From Haloarcula limicola (GTDB lineage Archaea; Halobacteriota; Halobacteria; Halobacteriales; Haloarculaceae), in contig NZ_WRXM01000001.1 in NCBI RefSeq assembly GCF_010119205.1, positions 248,001 to 312,000 on the forward strand: a DNA stretch of 64,000 nt. The letters are read 5' to 3'. The notes under the pieces are model-generated. The model saw nothing but the letters and a program-made list of their open reading frames with translations, did not search any database and was not told the DNA's origin. A program made the position numbers and the translations under genes. Every line of letters begins with the position of its first letter. The stretch's first letter is position 1. Below are positions 1-8,820 of this stretch, one piece after another.

Positions 1-1263
1 CCCGGCGGCGACCGGCGCGCGACCGACCCGCTCTCCTCGACGCTGTCGGTCGCGGGCGAGACCGATACGGTCCGCGTCGTCGATCTGAACGAGACGGTCC
101 GGGCGGGCGAGGACGGCAACGTGACGGTGACGCTCGAAAACGCCGGTGAGGAGACCATACGGCAGGTCAGCGTCTCGCTGCGCTCACAGAGCGGCGAGCT
201 ACGGGTTCAGGAGTCGGCGAACGCGTCGCGGTTCGTCGACGAGCTAGCGCCCGACGAGCGCCGGACGGTCTCGTATCAAGTGACGGCTCCCGAAGACGGG
301 GGCGGCCAGCGCTACCCGCTCCGGCTCCGAGCCACCTACGAGGACGAGACGGGCGACAGCCAACCGGCCGAGAGCACGCTTCTCGGCGTGACGGCCGCGC
401 CCGAACAGACGTTCGCCGTCGGGAACGTCTCGGGGACGCTCCGGGTCGGGTCGGAGGGGACGCTCCTGGCGACGGTCACCAACCGCGGCCCGACGACGGT
501 CACCGACGCCGTCGTTCTCCTCTCCGCGGGGAGCGAGAACGTCGTGATTCGGGAGAACGAGTCGCCCGTGGGCCGCCTCGCGCCCGAGGAGACGGCCGCC
601 GTCTCGTTCCCCGTCGAGGTACTGGACGAGACCGAACCCGGCGACCGCCGGGTCTCCTTCGTCGTCGAGTACCGGAACCGCGACCGCGAGAACCGCGAGA
701 GCGACTCGCTGCCCGGCGTCGTCGACGTCGACGACCGCCGCCCGGTGTTCGAAGTCACCACCGAGAACGCCTCTATCGAGGCCGGCGACACCGAACTGGT
801 GACGCTCAACGTCACGAACAACGCCGACGTCACGCTCACCAACGTCGACGCCCGCGTGTTCGTCGACGACCCGCTGAGCACCGACGACGAGCAGGCGTTC
901 GTCGACCGCCTCGAACCGAACGAGACCGTCCGGTTGACGTTTGCGATAAGCGCGACCGAGAGCGCGACGCTGAAGGACTACCCGCTGCTCGTGGACTTCC
1001 AGTACGACGAGCCCGACGAGGAGACGAAGCTCTCGGACACCTATCGGGTCGCCGTCGGCATCGTCGAACCCGTCGACGACGGGCTCCCGTGGCTCCTCCT
1101 GTTGGCCGTCCTCCTCGTCCTCCTCGTCGTCGCGGCGGTGCTTTACCGCCGCCGGCGTTCGGCAGACGAGGGGAGCGCGGTCGGGGCCGACGGATCGGCC
1201 GGGACCGACGAGACGGACGACGGACCCACGACTGATACCGACTCCGAGACGACTGGGGGATGA
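1..1263 (+). CDS. Secreted COG1361-like adhesin/exporter partner (5' end missing)
   Basis: The frame is open from base 1, so the true start and any signal peptide lie outside the window. The visible 420 residues are repeated Ig-like beta-sandwich segments (patterns such as VTLENAGEE, VTNRGPTTVTD, VTNNADVTLTN) rich in Asn-X-Ser/Thr sites, which fits a cell-surface location. One C-terminal transmembrane helix (PWLLLLAVLLVLLVVAAVL) is followed by RRRR and an acidic tail, giving a type I membrane topology. Repeats of this kind are known as COG1361/NEW3-type S-layer-related domains. The stop lies 3 bp before the MMPL exporter gene, so the two are almost certainly co-transcribed and may work together. 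The substrate is unknown. Confidence 0.75.
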   Translation, partial: PGGDRRATDPLSSTLSVAGETDTVRVVDLNETVRAGEDGNVTVTLENAGEETIRQVSVSLRSQSGELRVQESANASRFVDELAPDERRTVSYQVTAPEDGGGQRYPLRLRATYEDETGDSQPAESTLLGVTAAPEQTFAVGNVSGTLRVGSEGTLLATVTNRGPTTVTDAVVLLSAGSENVVIRENESPVGRLAPEETAAVSFPVEVLDETEPGDRRVSFVVEYRNRDRENRESDSLPGVVDVDDRRPVFEVTTENASIEAGDTELVTLNVTNNADVTLTNVDARVFVDDPLSTDDEQAFVDRLEPNETVRLTFAISATESATLKDYPLLVDFQYDEPDEETKLSDTYRVAVGIVEPVDDGLPWLLLLAVLLVLLVVAAVLYRRRRSADEGSAVGADGSAGTDETDDGPTTDTDSETTGG

Positions 1264-1266
1264 CTC

Positions 1267-3765
1267 GTGGCGTCGCTGGATAGCGCTCTGAGTCGCGTCA
1301 ACGACGTCGTGGTCGGGCGACCGGTAACCGTCGTCGTCGCGTTCCTCCTCGTGACGGGGCTGTTCGCCCCGGGGCTGACGACCATCTCGACCGAGGCCGG
1401 GACCGAGCAGTTCACGCAGGACAGCCCCGCCCAGACGGCGTTCGACCGGGTGAACGAGGACTTCGGTCCGACGTTCGCGTTCGACGGCGGGACCACGCAG
1501 CTGATCCACCGCGGGCGGAACGTCCTCTCGAAACCCGAACTCCTGCGAATGTTGCGGATCTTGGAGCGCCTCGAATCGCGCGAGGACCTCCGAGTCGCCT
1601 CGACAAACAGCGCGGCCGGGGCCGTCGCCCGGACGCTGGACCCGTCGGCGACGACGTCCGACGAACAGATCCGGGCCGTCGAGTCGGCCTCGCCGGGGGA
1701 GATCGACCGCGCGGTGGGCGAGGCCGCCGAGGGGCCGGGCTTCCGGAGCCTCCTGAGCGAGGACTTCAACGAGGAATCTGCCCGGGCATCGGCGACGATA
1801 ACCGTCGTCCAGCACCGCATCCCCGGCGGCGTCGACGAGGCCGCGGGAATGGGCGGGGACAGCCCGCTGACGCCGATTCAACAGCGCATTCAGCGGATGG
1901 TCCAACCGGCGGGCGGAGACGTCGTCGTCTTCGGGTCGGGGCTCGTCGCGGCGGAGTTCTCGACCATCATCTTCGACTCGCTGTTCATCGTGGTCCCCGC
2001 CGCCGTCGCGCTCATCTTCGTCTTCCTCGTCTACGCCTACCGCAACCCCGTCGACCTCGTTCTCGGCGTCCTCTCGCTGGTCATGACCATCGTCTGGACG
2101 CTCGGCTTCCTGGGGCTCGCGGGGATTCCGTTCACCCAGTTGCTCATCGCGATCCCCCCGCTGTTGCTCGCGGTGGGCATCGATTTCGGCTTACACGCCA
2201 TCAACCGCTACCGCGAGGAACGCGCCGAGGGGTTCGACATCCGGGAGTCGATGGCCGTGGCGAACCGGCAGTTGCTGGTCGCGTTCTTCATCGTCACCGG
2301 GACGACGGTCATCGGGTTCAGCGCGAACACGGTCAGCGACCTCGGGCCGATCCGGGACTTCGGGATCATCGCGGCCGTCGGCATCGTCTTCACGTTCCTC
2401 ATCTTCGGCGTGTTCCTCCCGGCGGCGAAGGTGGCGGTGGACGAGCTGTTCGACTCGCTGGGCGTCCCGATGCCGTTCCAGCGACCGCTCGGCCGCGAGG
2501 AGACGCTGCTCGGACGAGTCCTCCCGGCCGGGGTCGCCGTCGCGCGCCGGGCACCGGCCGCGTTTCTCGTCGTCGTCCTCCTGGGGTCCGCGTGGGCGGG
2601 CTACTACGGCACCGGCGTCGATACGGCGTTCTCGCAGGACGACTTCCTCCCGCCGGAGGACAACCCGGACTACCTCGAAGAGCTGCCCGAGCCGTTCCGC
2701 CCGGGCGAGTACACCGTCACGGAGCGGACGAACTTCCTCGAGGAGAACTTCGCCTCGGCGCAGGACGACACCGTCGTGGTCTACCTCAGGCGACCGATGC
2801 GTCAGGACGACGCGCTGGAGGCCATCCGACGGGCGGGGCTGGACCCGCCGTCGTCGTTCGCCGCGGAGAACCGGCGGGCCGAGGCCGAGAGCGTCATCGA
2901 CGTGATCCGGTCGCACGCGAACGAGTCGGCGTCGTTCGCCCGCCTGCTCCGCCGGAGCGACGTGGACGGCGACGGCGTCCCCGACGACAATCTCGAAGCG
3001 ATCTTCGACGCGCTGCTGTCCTCGTCGGCCCGCGAGCGGACGCTCCGCTACGTCACCGAGGACCTCCGAGCCACGCGCGTCGTCTACACGACCGAGAGCG
3101 ACGCCGAGCAGGCGGCCGTCACGCGCGACGCGCGGACCGTCGCCGACCGCTATCGGTACGACGCCACCGCGACCGGGGCCGTCGTCGTCTTTCAGGACGT
3201 CGCCGACGCGATCCTCCTGTCGTCGGTCCGGAGCCTCCTCGTCGCGCTGGCCGCGACGGCCGGCTTCCTCGTCGCGATCTACTACGCGCTCGTCGGTCGG
3301 CCGTCGCTCGGCGTCGTCAACCTCGTCCCGATCCTCGTCACGATCGCCCTGCTCGCGGGGACGATGCGGTACTTCGGGCTCCCGTTCAACGCGCTCACCG
3401 CGACCATCCTCTCCATCTCGCTGGGGCTCGGCATCGACTACTCGGCGCACTTCGTCCACCGGTTCGTCGACGAGTACGACGCACGGGTCGACGACGAGAG
3501 CGGATTCGACTCCTGGGGACGAGGAGCCGACGACCGCTCCGACGCGGTCGTCTCGGCGCTCCGGGCCACCGTCACCGGCACCGGCGGCGCGCTCACCGGC
3601 AGCATGCTCACCACGGTCAGTGGGACCGGCGTCCTCGTACTCGCCATCACACCCGTTCTCGGACAGTTCGGCGTGCTCACGGCGCTCTCGATCCTCTACT
3701 CGTATCTCACGGCGATGGTCGTCACGCCGAGCGCCGTCGTGCTCTGGGCGCGGTACGTCGGCTGA
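1267..3765 (+). CDS. MMPL/RND-superfamily transporter
   Basis: An 832-residue protein with the duplicated RND layout: one N-terminal helix, an extracellular domain, five helices (about residues 235-390), a further helix near 425, a second extracellular domain and a final five-helix block (about 650-830). GIDFGLH and GIDYSAH occur at equivalent places in the two halves; these acidic helix-4 motifs mark proton-driven MMPL/RND carriers and sterol-sensing-like proteins. The extracellular loop has a calcium-binding-like DVDGDGVPDD. GTG was chosen as start because it follows the preceding stop by 3 bp and begins just before the first helix. Co-transcription with the COG1361-like protein suggests export of a lipid or other hydrophobic cargo. 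That is inference; nothing in the sequence fixes the substrate. Confidence 0.9.
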   Translation: MASLDSALSRVNDVVVGRPVTVVVAFLLVTGLFAPGLTTISTEAGTEQFTQDSPAQTAFDRVNEDFGPTFAFDGGTTQLIHRGRNVLSKPELLRMLRILERLESREDLRVASTNSAAGAVARTLDPSATTSDEQIRAVESASPGEIDRAVGEAAEGPGFRSLLSEDFNEESARASATITVVQHRIPGGVDEAAGMGGDSPLTPIQQRIQRMVQPAGGDVVVFGSGLVAAEFSTIIFDSLFIVVPAAVALIFVFLVYAYRNPVDLVLGVLSLVMTIVWTLGFLGLAGIPFTQLLIAIPPLLLAVGIDFGLHAINRYREERAEGFDIRESMAVANRQLLVAFFIVTGTTVIGFSANTVSDLGPIRDFGIIAAVGIVFTFLIFGVFLPAAKVAVDELFDSLGVPMPFQRPLGREETLLGRVLPAGVAVARRAPAAFLVVVLLGSAWAGYYGTGVDTAFSQDDFLPPEDNPDYLEELPEPFRPGEYTVTERTNFLEENFASAQDDTVVVYLRRPMRQDDALEAIRRAGLDPPSSFAAENRRAEAESVIDVIRSHANESASFARLLRRSDVDGDGVPDDNLEAIFDALLSSSARERTLRYVTEDLRATRVVYTTESDAEQAAVTRDARTVADRYRYDATATGAVVVFQDVADAILLSSVRSLLVALAATAGFLVAIYYALVGRPSLGVVNLVPILVTIALLAGTMRYFGLPFNALTATILSISLGLGIDYSAHFVHRFVDEYDARVDDESGFDSWGRGADDRSDAVVSALRATVTGTGGALTGSMLTTVSGTGVLVLAITPVLGQFGVLTALSILYSYLTAMVVTPSAVVLWARYVG

Positions 3766-3772
3766 GCCGCCG

Positions 3773-4132
3773 TCAGGTCGCGGCCTCGTCGACGCGTTCG
3801 TACACTTGAATCCACCCGTCGCTCGCGACAGTGACGAGGTTGTCGGTGTAGCGGAACTCGACGGTGCCGGCCCCCTGTCGAGCCCCCGTTTCGCCCTCGG
3901 GGCCGAAAAGCGTCTCTTCGAGCGCGGCGGCGTCGATACAGTCGTACAGCGGCGGCGACTTGAGGTCGCTCGGCGCGACGTTTCTGGCGTCCGCGACGGC
4001 GAAGACGATCGCCGTGGTCAGGTCGCCGTCGCGCTCGGCCTCGTAGCGGTACTGCGTCTTCTGTCGCCACTTCTCGGGGTCTTCAGTCGGGTCAGACCCA
4101 GGTAGCGTCCCGTTATCTCTCTTCTGCGTCAT
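3773..4132 (-). CDS. HalOD1 output-domain protein
   Basis: A 119-residue acidic protein. The core (TTAIVFAVADARNVAPSDL, PPLYDCIDAAALEETLF, VEFRYTDNLVTVASDGWIQV) matches the haloarchaeal HalOD1 domain, which is often attached to or encoded beside signalling proteins. Its start ATG overlaps the stop of the upstream winged-helix gene by 4 bp, so the two are translationally coupled. A stand-alone HalOD1 protein coupled to a DNA-binding protein suggests an effector in a regulatory unit, probably linked to the histidine kinase encoded just upstream. The biochemical activity of HalOD1 is not known. The alternative upstream start near 4402 is rejected because it runs through the neighbouring gene in a non-coding frame. 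Confidence 0.8.
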   Translation of the reverse strand: MTQKRDNGTLPGSDPTEDPEKWRQKTQYRYEAERDGDLTTAIVFAVADARNVAPSDLKSPPLYDCIDAAALEETLFGPEGETGARQGAGTVEFRYTDNLVTVASDGWIQVYERVDEAAT

Positions 4133-4563
4133 GCATCTTCCCCCCTGGCGTGGGCCTCTTGGTTCGCGTCGAGGGAGGCGCCCATTCCCTCCAGGGCCGA
4201 CAGTACCTGCTTCGCGTTCGTCGCGACAGAAATCCTCTCGCCGGCCTCGTCGAACGTGACGATATTGTCTTCGACCAGTTTCGGAACGTGGGCGTGATAC
4301 AGCGAGACGTAAACCCGCTCTCGTTGCCGCTCGGTGACGTCGCCGGTCCGTGCGTCCTGCTCCCACGCGGCGATCTTGGTGGCGAGGTCGCTGAGCGACC
4401 ACTCGGCGTCTTCGAGGAGCGTATAGCAGAGGTATCGACGACGCGGATGGGCCAACGCCTTGTAGACGTGATCTAGCTCTAGGATCTTCGGCGACGGGAT
4501 CTCGCTCAACGACACTCCGGCAGGCGCTTCGGAGGCCGTGTTATCCGTGTGCTCGTCGGCCAT
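4129..4563 (-). CDS. Winged-helix DNA-binding protein (DUF7344-like)
   Basis: A 144-residue protein starting at MADEHTDN. The central region (LELDHVYKALAHPRRRYLCY, then SLSDLATKIAAWE, VYVSLYHAHVPKLVEDNIV) is the helix-turn-helix plus wing seen in haloarchaeal DUF7344 proteins, in which an 'AHPRRR' segment precedes the recognition helices. It probably binds DNA as a repressor or sensor-linked regulator. A longer form beginning 15 codons upstream is possible, but the extra residues (CRANSYHRSERY) are basic and unlike a halophilic N terminus. The 3' end overlaps the HalOD1 gene by 4 bp, and the histidine kinase gene ends 49 bp away on the same strand upstream. Target genes are unknown. Confidence 0.8.
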   Translation of the reverse strand: MADEHTDNTASEAPAGVSLSEIPSPKILELDHVYKALAHPRRRYLCYTLLEDAEWSLSDLATKIAAWEQDARTGDVTERQRERVYVSLYHAHVPKLVEDNIVTFDEAGERISVATNAKQVLSALEGMGASLDANQEAHARGEDA

Positions 4564-4611
4564 ACCAATGTATCGCTCGGATCGATGATAAGAGTTCGCC
4601 CGGCACACCGG

Positions 4612-6018
4612 TCACGACCGGAACTCGACGCCGCCGAACTCGAAGCGCGCGCCGCCCGCCTCGCTCTCGCTTATCTCGAAGGTCCAGCCGTGCGTGGTCG
4701 CCACCTGCCCGACGATGGTCAGCCCGAACCCGGTCGTCCCGCCGGTCGAGTAACCGGCTTCGAGCACCTGCTCTCGCTCTGCTTCCGGGATGCCGACGCC
4801 GTCGTCCTCGACGAAGAACCCGTCGGCCGTCCGTCCCGTCCTGACGGTCACGTCGTCGCCGGCGTGGGCCGCCACGTTCCGGTAGAGGTTGGCGAACAGC
4901 TCCTTCAGCCGCGGCTCGCTCGCGACGATACGCGCGTCTCCGAGCTCGTTTTCGAGCGAGGCGTTCTCGGTCGCCGTATTCGCCCACGTCTCGTCGGCGA
5001 GCGCCGAGAGCGAGACGGTGTCGTCCGTCTCGACCTCCTCCATGTGCGCCAGCGTGAGGAGGTCGGAGACAATGTCCTTCATCCGGTCGGTGGCCGCCTC
5101 GATCTCGTCGAAGTACTCCTCGTCGCCGGTCTTCCGAGCCTCCTCCGTGTAGAGTTCGACGATGTTGATCGGGTTTCTGAGGTCGTGGGACACCATGCTC
5201 GCGAACTGATCGAGGCGCTCGTTCTCGCGTTCGAGCGCCGCCTCGCGCTCCTTCCGCTCGGTGACGTCCTCGACGGCGCAGACGAACCCGTCGTTCGTGA
5301 TCGGCGAGACGGTGACGTGAAGCGTCATCTCGGTGCCGTCCGGTTCGGTGACCGTCGTCTCCGTCTCCCACTGGTCCATCGGGGGCTCGAACTCCGGTTC
5401 GACGTGCGCGGTCACCTCCTCCGGGATGACGCAGTCCCACTCGTTGCCCAGGAGCTCGTTCTGGTCGTAGCCGAACAGGTTCGCGAACGCCTCGTTGACG
5501 TAGTTGAACTCGAAATCGCGCGTCACGAGCGCGATCCCCTCGTCCGTGATCTCGATCGCCTTGAACCCGCGGTGGATCTCCTTCTCGGCGCGGCGGTTCT
5601 CGACGGCCTGTCTGATGTGTCTCGCGAGGACGGCGAATCGAATGTCGTCGCTGCCCTTCTGGAGGTAGTTCGTCGCGCCGGCCGAGAGCGCGTCGGACGC
5701 CACGTCCTCGCTCCCGGTCCCGGTGAAGACGATGAATGGGAGGTTGTGGTCGTCGTCGCGGACGATCCGCAGGAGGTCGATACCGGTCCGGTCCCGGAGT
5801 TCGTAGTCGCTGACGATACAGTCGATATCGGTCCCCTCGTCGGCGTAGCGGTCGAGCGCGGCGTCGACCGAATCGACGGAGACGATCTCGGTGATATTCG
5901 GCTCGCGGCCCAGCTTCAGCTCCGTGGCTCGCCGGAACTGCTCGTCGTCGTCGACGTGGAGGACAACGATGTCGGAAGCGAGCGTCCGGTCCGGAGAAAC
6001 TGGCTCTACGCTGTCCAT
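4612..6018 (-). CDS. Hybrid sensor: receiver-PAS-histidine kinase
   Basis: A 468-residue soluble protein. Residues 16-135 form a receiver domain with the acidic pocket DDD (23-25) and phospho-acceptor Asp71 in IVSDYEL. Residues about 150-255 are a PAS domain (ITDEGIALVTRDFEFNYVN). A HisKA domain follows with phospho-His278 in SHDLRNP, then a HATPase domain with N-box NLYRNVAAHA, G1 box DDGVGIP and G2 box GFGLTIV. No transmembrane helix is present, so it senses an intracellular signal or works as a phosphorelay intermediate. The ATG at 6018 is preferred; a TTG seven codons upstream is also in frame. No separate response regulator is adjacent; the downstream winged-helix and HalOD1 genes are the likely outputs (inference). 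Confidence 0.9.
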   Translation of the reverse strand: MDSVEPVSPDRTLASDIVVLHVDDDEQFRRATELKLGREPNITEIVSVDSVDAALDRYADEGTDIDCIVSDYELRDRTGIDLLRIVRDDDHNLPFIVFTGTGSEDVASDALSAGATNYLQKGSDDIRFAVLARHIRQAVENRRAEKEIHRGFKAIEITDEGIALVTRDFEFNYVNEAFANLFGYDQNELLGNEWDCVIPEEVTAHVEPEFEPPMDQWETETTVTEPDGTEMTLHVTVSPITNDGFVCAVEDVTERKEREAALERENERLDQFASMVSHDLRNPINIVELYTEEARKTGDEEYFDEIEAATDRMKDIVSDLLTLAHMEEVETDDTVSLSALADETWANTATENASLENELGDARIVASEPRLKELFANLYRNVAAHAGDDVTVRTGRTADGFFVEDDGVGIPEAEREQVLEAGYSTGGTTGFGLTIVGQVATTHGWTFEISESEAGGARFEFGGVEFRS

Positions 6019-6020
6019 CC

Positions 6021-6034
6021 TGTCACTCGGCGTA
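6021..6034 (-). repeat. 14-bp motif, three copies in the window
   Basis: Plus-strand TGTCACTCGGCGTA. A near-identical copy (last base G) lies at 6202-6215, and TGTCACTTGGCGTA lies at 21055-21068. Read on the minus strand (YACGCCRAGTGACA), the copies at 6021 and 21055 sit 2 bp and 8 bp upstream of the start codons of the histidine kinase and the Tat-exported propeller gene, where a haloarchaeal transcription start would fall. It could be a shared regulatory element; no binding protein is known to me. Confidence 0.35.
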
Positions 6035-6039
6035 CCCAA

Positions 6040-6401
6040 GAGCGGTCGGCAGTTAACTGTAGTGATTTCTGTGATATTTCACCCGGTTCTGTCGGCGACC
6101 GCCTGAAAGTAGCGGCGTCGCTCGTCGTTCCGCCGAATCGGCGACTCCCGGTACGAGCGGTTCGGATTCGCCCGTCGGTTCGTCGGTACTCGACCGAGGC
6201 GTGTCACTCGGCGTGAACAAGATTGAAGTAGGACCGTGTTCAATGGTAGCATGGAGCCACCGACGCTCCCGGCGGGAACGACCGCCGTCGCCACAGGATT
6301 GGTATCGGTGGCCGAGTGTACGTCGGCGGGACGGCGAACTCGCCGACGTATCCGTTTCGTTCTGCGACAGTCTTTCGGTGAGAGGCGTCGTTCCCCTAGC
6401 C
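6040..6401. other. Intergenic region between divergent genes
   Basis: About 360 bp separate the divergent histidine kinase and the unknown gene at 6402. It contains an AT-rich stretch near 6050-6080 (AGTTAACTG, GTGATATTTC) that may supply the kinase promoter, plus the second copy of the 14-bp motif. Short frames here encode Arg/Ser-rich sequence without halophilic composition, so I see no credible gene. Confidence 0.5.
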
Positions 6402-6935
6402 ATGAGTGTGCTGGCCGCCGTCATCAGAGCGGGCGAGACGCCGCCGATCGGCGCGGGGATGGTCCCGCGGGCCGAGGCGCACCTCTACGCCGACGGACTC
6501 TCCCGGCTGGTGGCGTTCCGTGTGACCGACGGACCGGCGTTCGAACGGATCGACGGCGCGTACGCGCCCGATCTCGCCGACCACCCGTCGTATCCGGTCA
6601 CCGATCTCTTGCTCGCGGTCCCGGTACTGCGGTCGCTCTCGTCGGTCGGACAGCGACTCGACGCGCTCTCGACGAAGGCCGAGGCGAACTACGGTCGCGA
6701 TTTCACCGCGATGGTGTTCACGACGGCCGTCGAGTGGGGCAGCGACGGCTACGGCCGCCTGTTCGAGGCGCGGAGTCAACTGGAGGCCCACCCGTTCGAC
6801 GGCGAGATAACCGCGACGCTGACGCCGGCGGCGACGGACGAACAGGCCCGCGCGCTCCGAGCGAATCTGGCGCGCATCGACGGCCCGACCAGGGTGTATG
6901 CGCAGTCCGACGAAGCGACCGACGAACAGCGGTAG
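6402..6935 (+). CDS. Conserved-looking protein of unknown function
   Basis: A 177-residue acidic protein that I do not recognise. ATG at 6402 (MSVLAAVIRAGE) is chosen because the in-frame upstream extension is Arg/Ser-rich and lacks halophilic codon bias. No signal peptide or clear membrane span is seen, although the middle (VTDLLLAVPVLRSL) is hydrophobic. The C-terminal half (FDGEITATLTPAATDEQARALRANLARID) looks like a mixed alpha/beta domain. The stop is 51 bp before the DNA polymerase IV gene on the same strand, so co-transcription is possible. No function is assigned. Confidence 0.7.
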   Translation: MSVLAAVIRAGETPPIGAGMVPRAEAHLYADGLSRLVAFRVTDGPAFERIDGAYAPDLADHPSYPVTDLLLAVPVLRSLSSVGQRLDALSTKAEANYGRDFTAMVFTTAVEWGSDGYGRLFEARSQLEAHPFDGEITATLTPAATDEQARALRANLARIDGPTRVYAQSDEATDEQR

Positions 6936-6986
6936 CGCGCCGGTCCCGCCGGAGGGGTTTTCACCACGGACGCGTAGCCCCTTGAT

Positions 6987-8390
6987 ATGGACGCCGCGCG
7001 GCTCCCCGGGACCAGTCAGCCGGCGCAGGTGGTCGCCCACGTCGACATGGACTGCTTCTACGCGGCGTGCGAGCGGCGGCGGGAACCCGCCCTCGAAGGC
7101 GAACCCCTCGTCGTCGGGATGGGGTACGAGGGCGGCGAGACCCACGGGGCCGTCGCCACGGCGAGCTACGAGGCCCGCGAGTTCGGCGTCGAGTCGGCGA
7201 TGGCCATCTCCGAGGCGCTCGAACGGCTCCCGCGGAAGGTCGAGGCGGTCGACGACCCCGACCGCTCCGTCGAGGAGGCGGGGCACTATCGCCCGGTCGA
7301 CCTCGACTACTACGAGGCCGTCGCCGGCGAGGTCAAGGAGATCATCCGCGACGCGGCCGACGTAGTCCGCGAGGTGAGCATCGACGAGGCCTACCTCGAC
7401 GTCACCGAGACGGTGACGTGGGACGACGCCGAGGCGTGGGCCGCCGACCTGAAGGCGACCATCGAATCCGAGGTGGACGTGGTGGCGAGCGTCGGGCTCG
7501 CGCCCACGCTGAGCGCCGCGAAAGTGGCGAGCGACCGCGAGAAACCCGACGGGTTGGTCGTCGTCCGCCCCGGCGAGGTCCGGGAGTTCTTCGCCGACCT
7601 CCCAGTCGAGGAGGTCCACGGCGTCGGGCCGGTCACCGCCCGCGAACTCGCCGATTTGGACATCGAGACGGCGGGGGACCTCGCCGACGCGGACCCGGGG
7701 GCGCTCGACGACCGCTTCGGCGAGCGCGGCCGGGAGATCCGCCGCTACGCCCGCGGCGAGGACACCCGCGCCGTCACGCCCAAGGGCGACCCCAAGAGCC
7801 TCTCGCGCGAGTCCGCCTTCACCGAGGCCGTCGAGGACCCGGCGGAGAAACGGCGGAAGGTCGAGACGCTCGCGGCGGCGGTCGCCGACCGCGCACACCG
7901 GAAGGAGGTCCGCTATCAGACCATCGGCATCAAGGTCGTCGAACCGCCCTACGAGATACACACGCGCGCCCGGTCGCTGCCCGGTCCCGTCGCGGACGCC
8001 GACCTCGTCGAGTCGGTGGCGCTGGACCTCCTCTCGGAGTTCGCGGACGCCGCCGTCCGGAAGGTCGGCGTGCGCGTCTCCAACCTGGACTTCTCGGCCG
8101 GCGAACAGGCCAGCCTCACCGGCTTCGAGGGCGACGACTCGGCTACCGAGGAGCGGGCAGCGAGCGGTCAGACGGCGGCTGAGCGGACGGAAAACGGGCG
8201 GACGCGGCGCGACGCCGCCGTCGCGTCGTCCCCGACCGAGACGACGGACGGTCAGATAGCGCTGACCGATTTCGAGAGCGGCGAGGCGGGGACCGAAGGC
8301 GCGAACGGCGAGCCGAGCGGCGAGACAGCCGAAGGCGACGCCGATGCGGCCACCGCCGAGGGACAGGCGTCGCTGGGCGACTTCGAGTGA
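6987..8390 (+). CDS. dinB: DNA polymerase IV (Y-family translesion polymerase)
   Basis: 467 residues. The palm carries the Y-family catalytic acids: Asp20 in HVDMDCFYA, and Asp133/Glu134 in SIDEAYLD. Thumb and little-finger regions follow (VHGVGPVTARELADL; TIGIKVV). It extends primers past damaged bases. The C-terminal about 95 residues are an acidic low-complexity tail carrying three PCNA-interacting-peptide-like motifs: QASLTGF (374-380), QIALTDF (423-429) and QASLGDF (460-466, one residue before the stop). Family members normally have one such motif at the extreme C terminus. A small uncharacterised gene lies 51 bp upstream; the convergent downstream gene ends 6 bp away. Confidence 0.93.
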   Translation: MDAARLPGTSQPAQVVAHVDMDCFYAACERRREPALEGEPLVVGMGYEGGETHGAVATASYEAREFGVESAMAISEALERLPRKVEAVDDPDRSVEEAGHYRPVDLDYYEAVAGEVKEIIRDAADVVREVSIDEAYLDVTETVTWDDAEAWAADLKATIESEVDVVASVGLAPTLSAAKVASDREKPDGLVVVRPGEVREFFADLPVEEVHGVGPVTARELADLDIETAGDLADADPGALDDRFGERGREIRRYARGEDTRAVTPKGDPKSLSRESAFTEAVEDPAEKRRKVETLAAAVADRAHRKEVRYQTIGIKVVEPPYEIHTRARSLPGPVADADLVESVALDLLSEFADAAVRKVGVRVSNLDFSAGEQASLTGFEGDDSATEERAASGQTAAERTENGRTRRDAAVASSPTETTDGQIALTDFESGEAGTEGANGEPSGETAEGDADAATAEGQASLGDFE

Positions 8391-8396
8391 GCCGAC

Positions 8397-8744
8397 TCAG
8401 GAGACGCCGTTCTCCAGGTTCTCCAGCAACTTCCCGACGAACAGTCCCGCCCGCGGCGAGATGGTGTCTTCTTCGGGGACCGTCGTCGGGTGAGCCGCGA
8501 GCGTCGCCACGAACCGCTCGCCGTGGGTCATCGCGTTGAGCATGTCGACGACGTCCACGACCAGCCCCTCGTCGTCGACGTTCATCTCCGGGCGTCGCGC
8601 CTTCTCGGCGTCGGAGTAGGAAATCGTCCACGCCGGCCCGCCGACGGCGTCGACGACGGCCGAGAGCGGCGCGATCTCGATAGGCCCGTCGGCGCTCCCG
8701 ACGTAGACCGTCCCGTCCTCGACGAAAGTGTCGTAGCGACTCAT
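8397..8744 (-). CDS. Small protein of unknown function
   Basis: A 115-residue acidic protein starting at MSRYDTFVEDG. Visible segments are TVYVGSADGPIEIAPLSAVVDAVGG, a Trp-containing strand (PAWTISYSDAEKARR), an acidic helix (VVDVVDMLNAMTHGE) and a C-terminal helix (RAGLFVGKLLENLENG). No metal-binding or transmembrane features are evident and I do not recognise the family. It is convergent with dinB (6 bp apart) and divergent from the HerA-like gene. The longer frame starting at 8801 adds a Cys/Arg-rich leader that does not look coding. Confidence 0.7.
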   Translation of the reverse strand: MSRYDTFVEDGTVYVGSADGPIEIAPLSAVVDAVGGPAWTISYSDAEKARRPEMNVDDEGLVVDVVDMLNAMTHGERFVATLAAHPTTVPEEDTISPRAGLFVGKLLENLENGVS

Positions 8745-8820
8745 GGGTCTCGTGCCGATTCGAGTACTACGAGACGAGCCAGCGCAATAGCCCTTGCTCA
8801 CGTATCAGCCGAGAAATAGT

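Noticed and set aside
2191-3459. Long minus-strand open frame opposite the MMPL gene
   Set aside because: Arg/Asp-rich shadow frame caused by high GC; no domain recognisable and the plus strand has clear RND motifs.
4549-6216. Long plus-strand open frame opposite the histidine kinase
   Set aside because: Shadow frame; the minus strand has receiver, PAS and kinase motifs in order.
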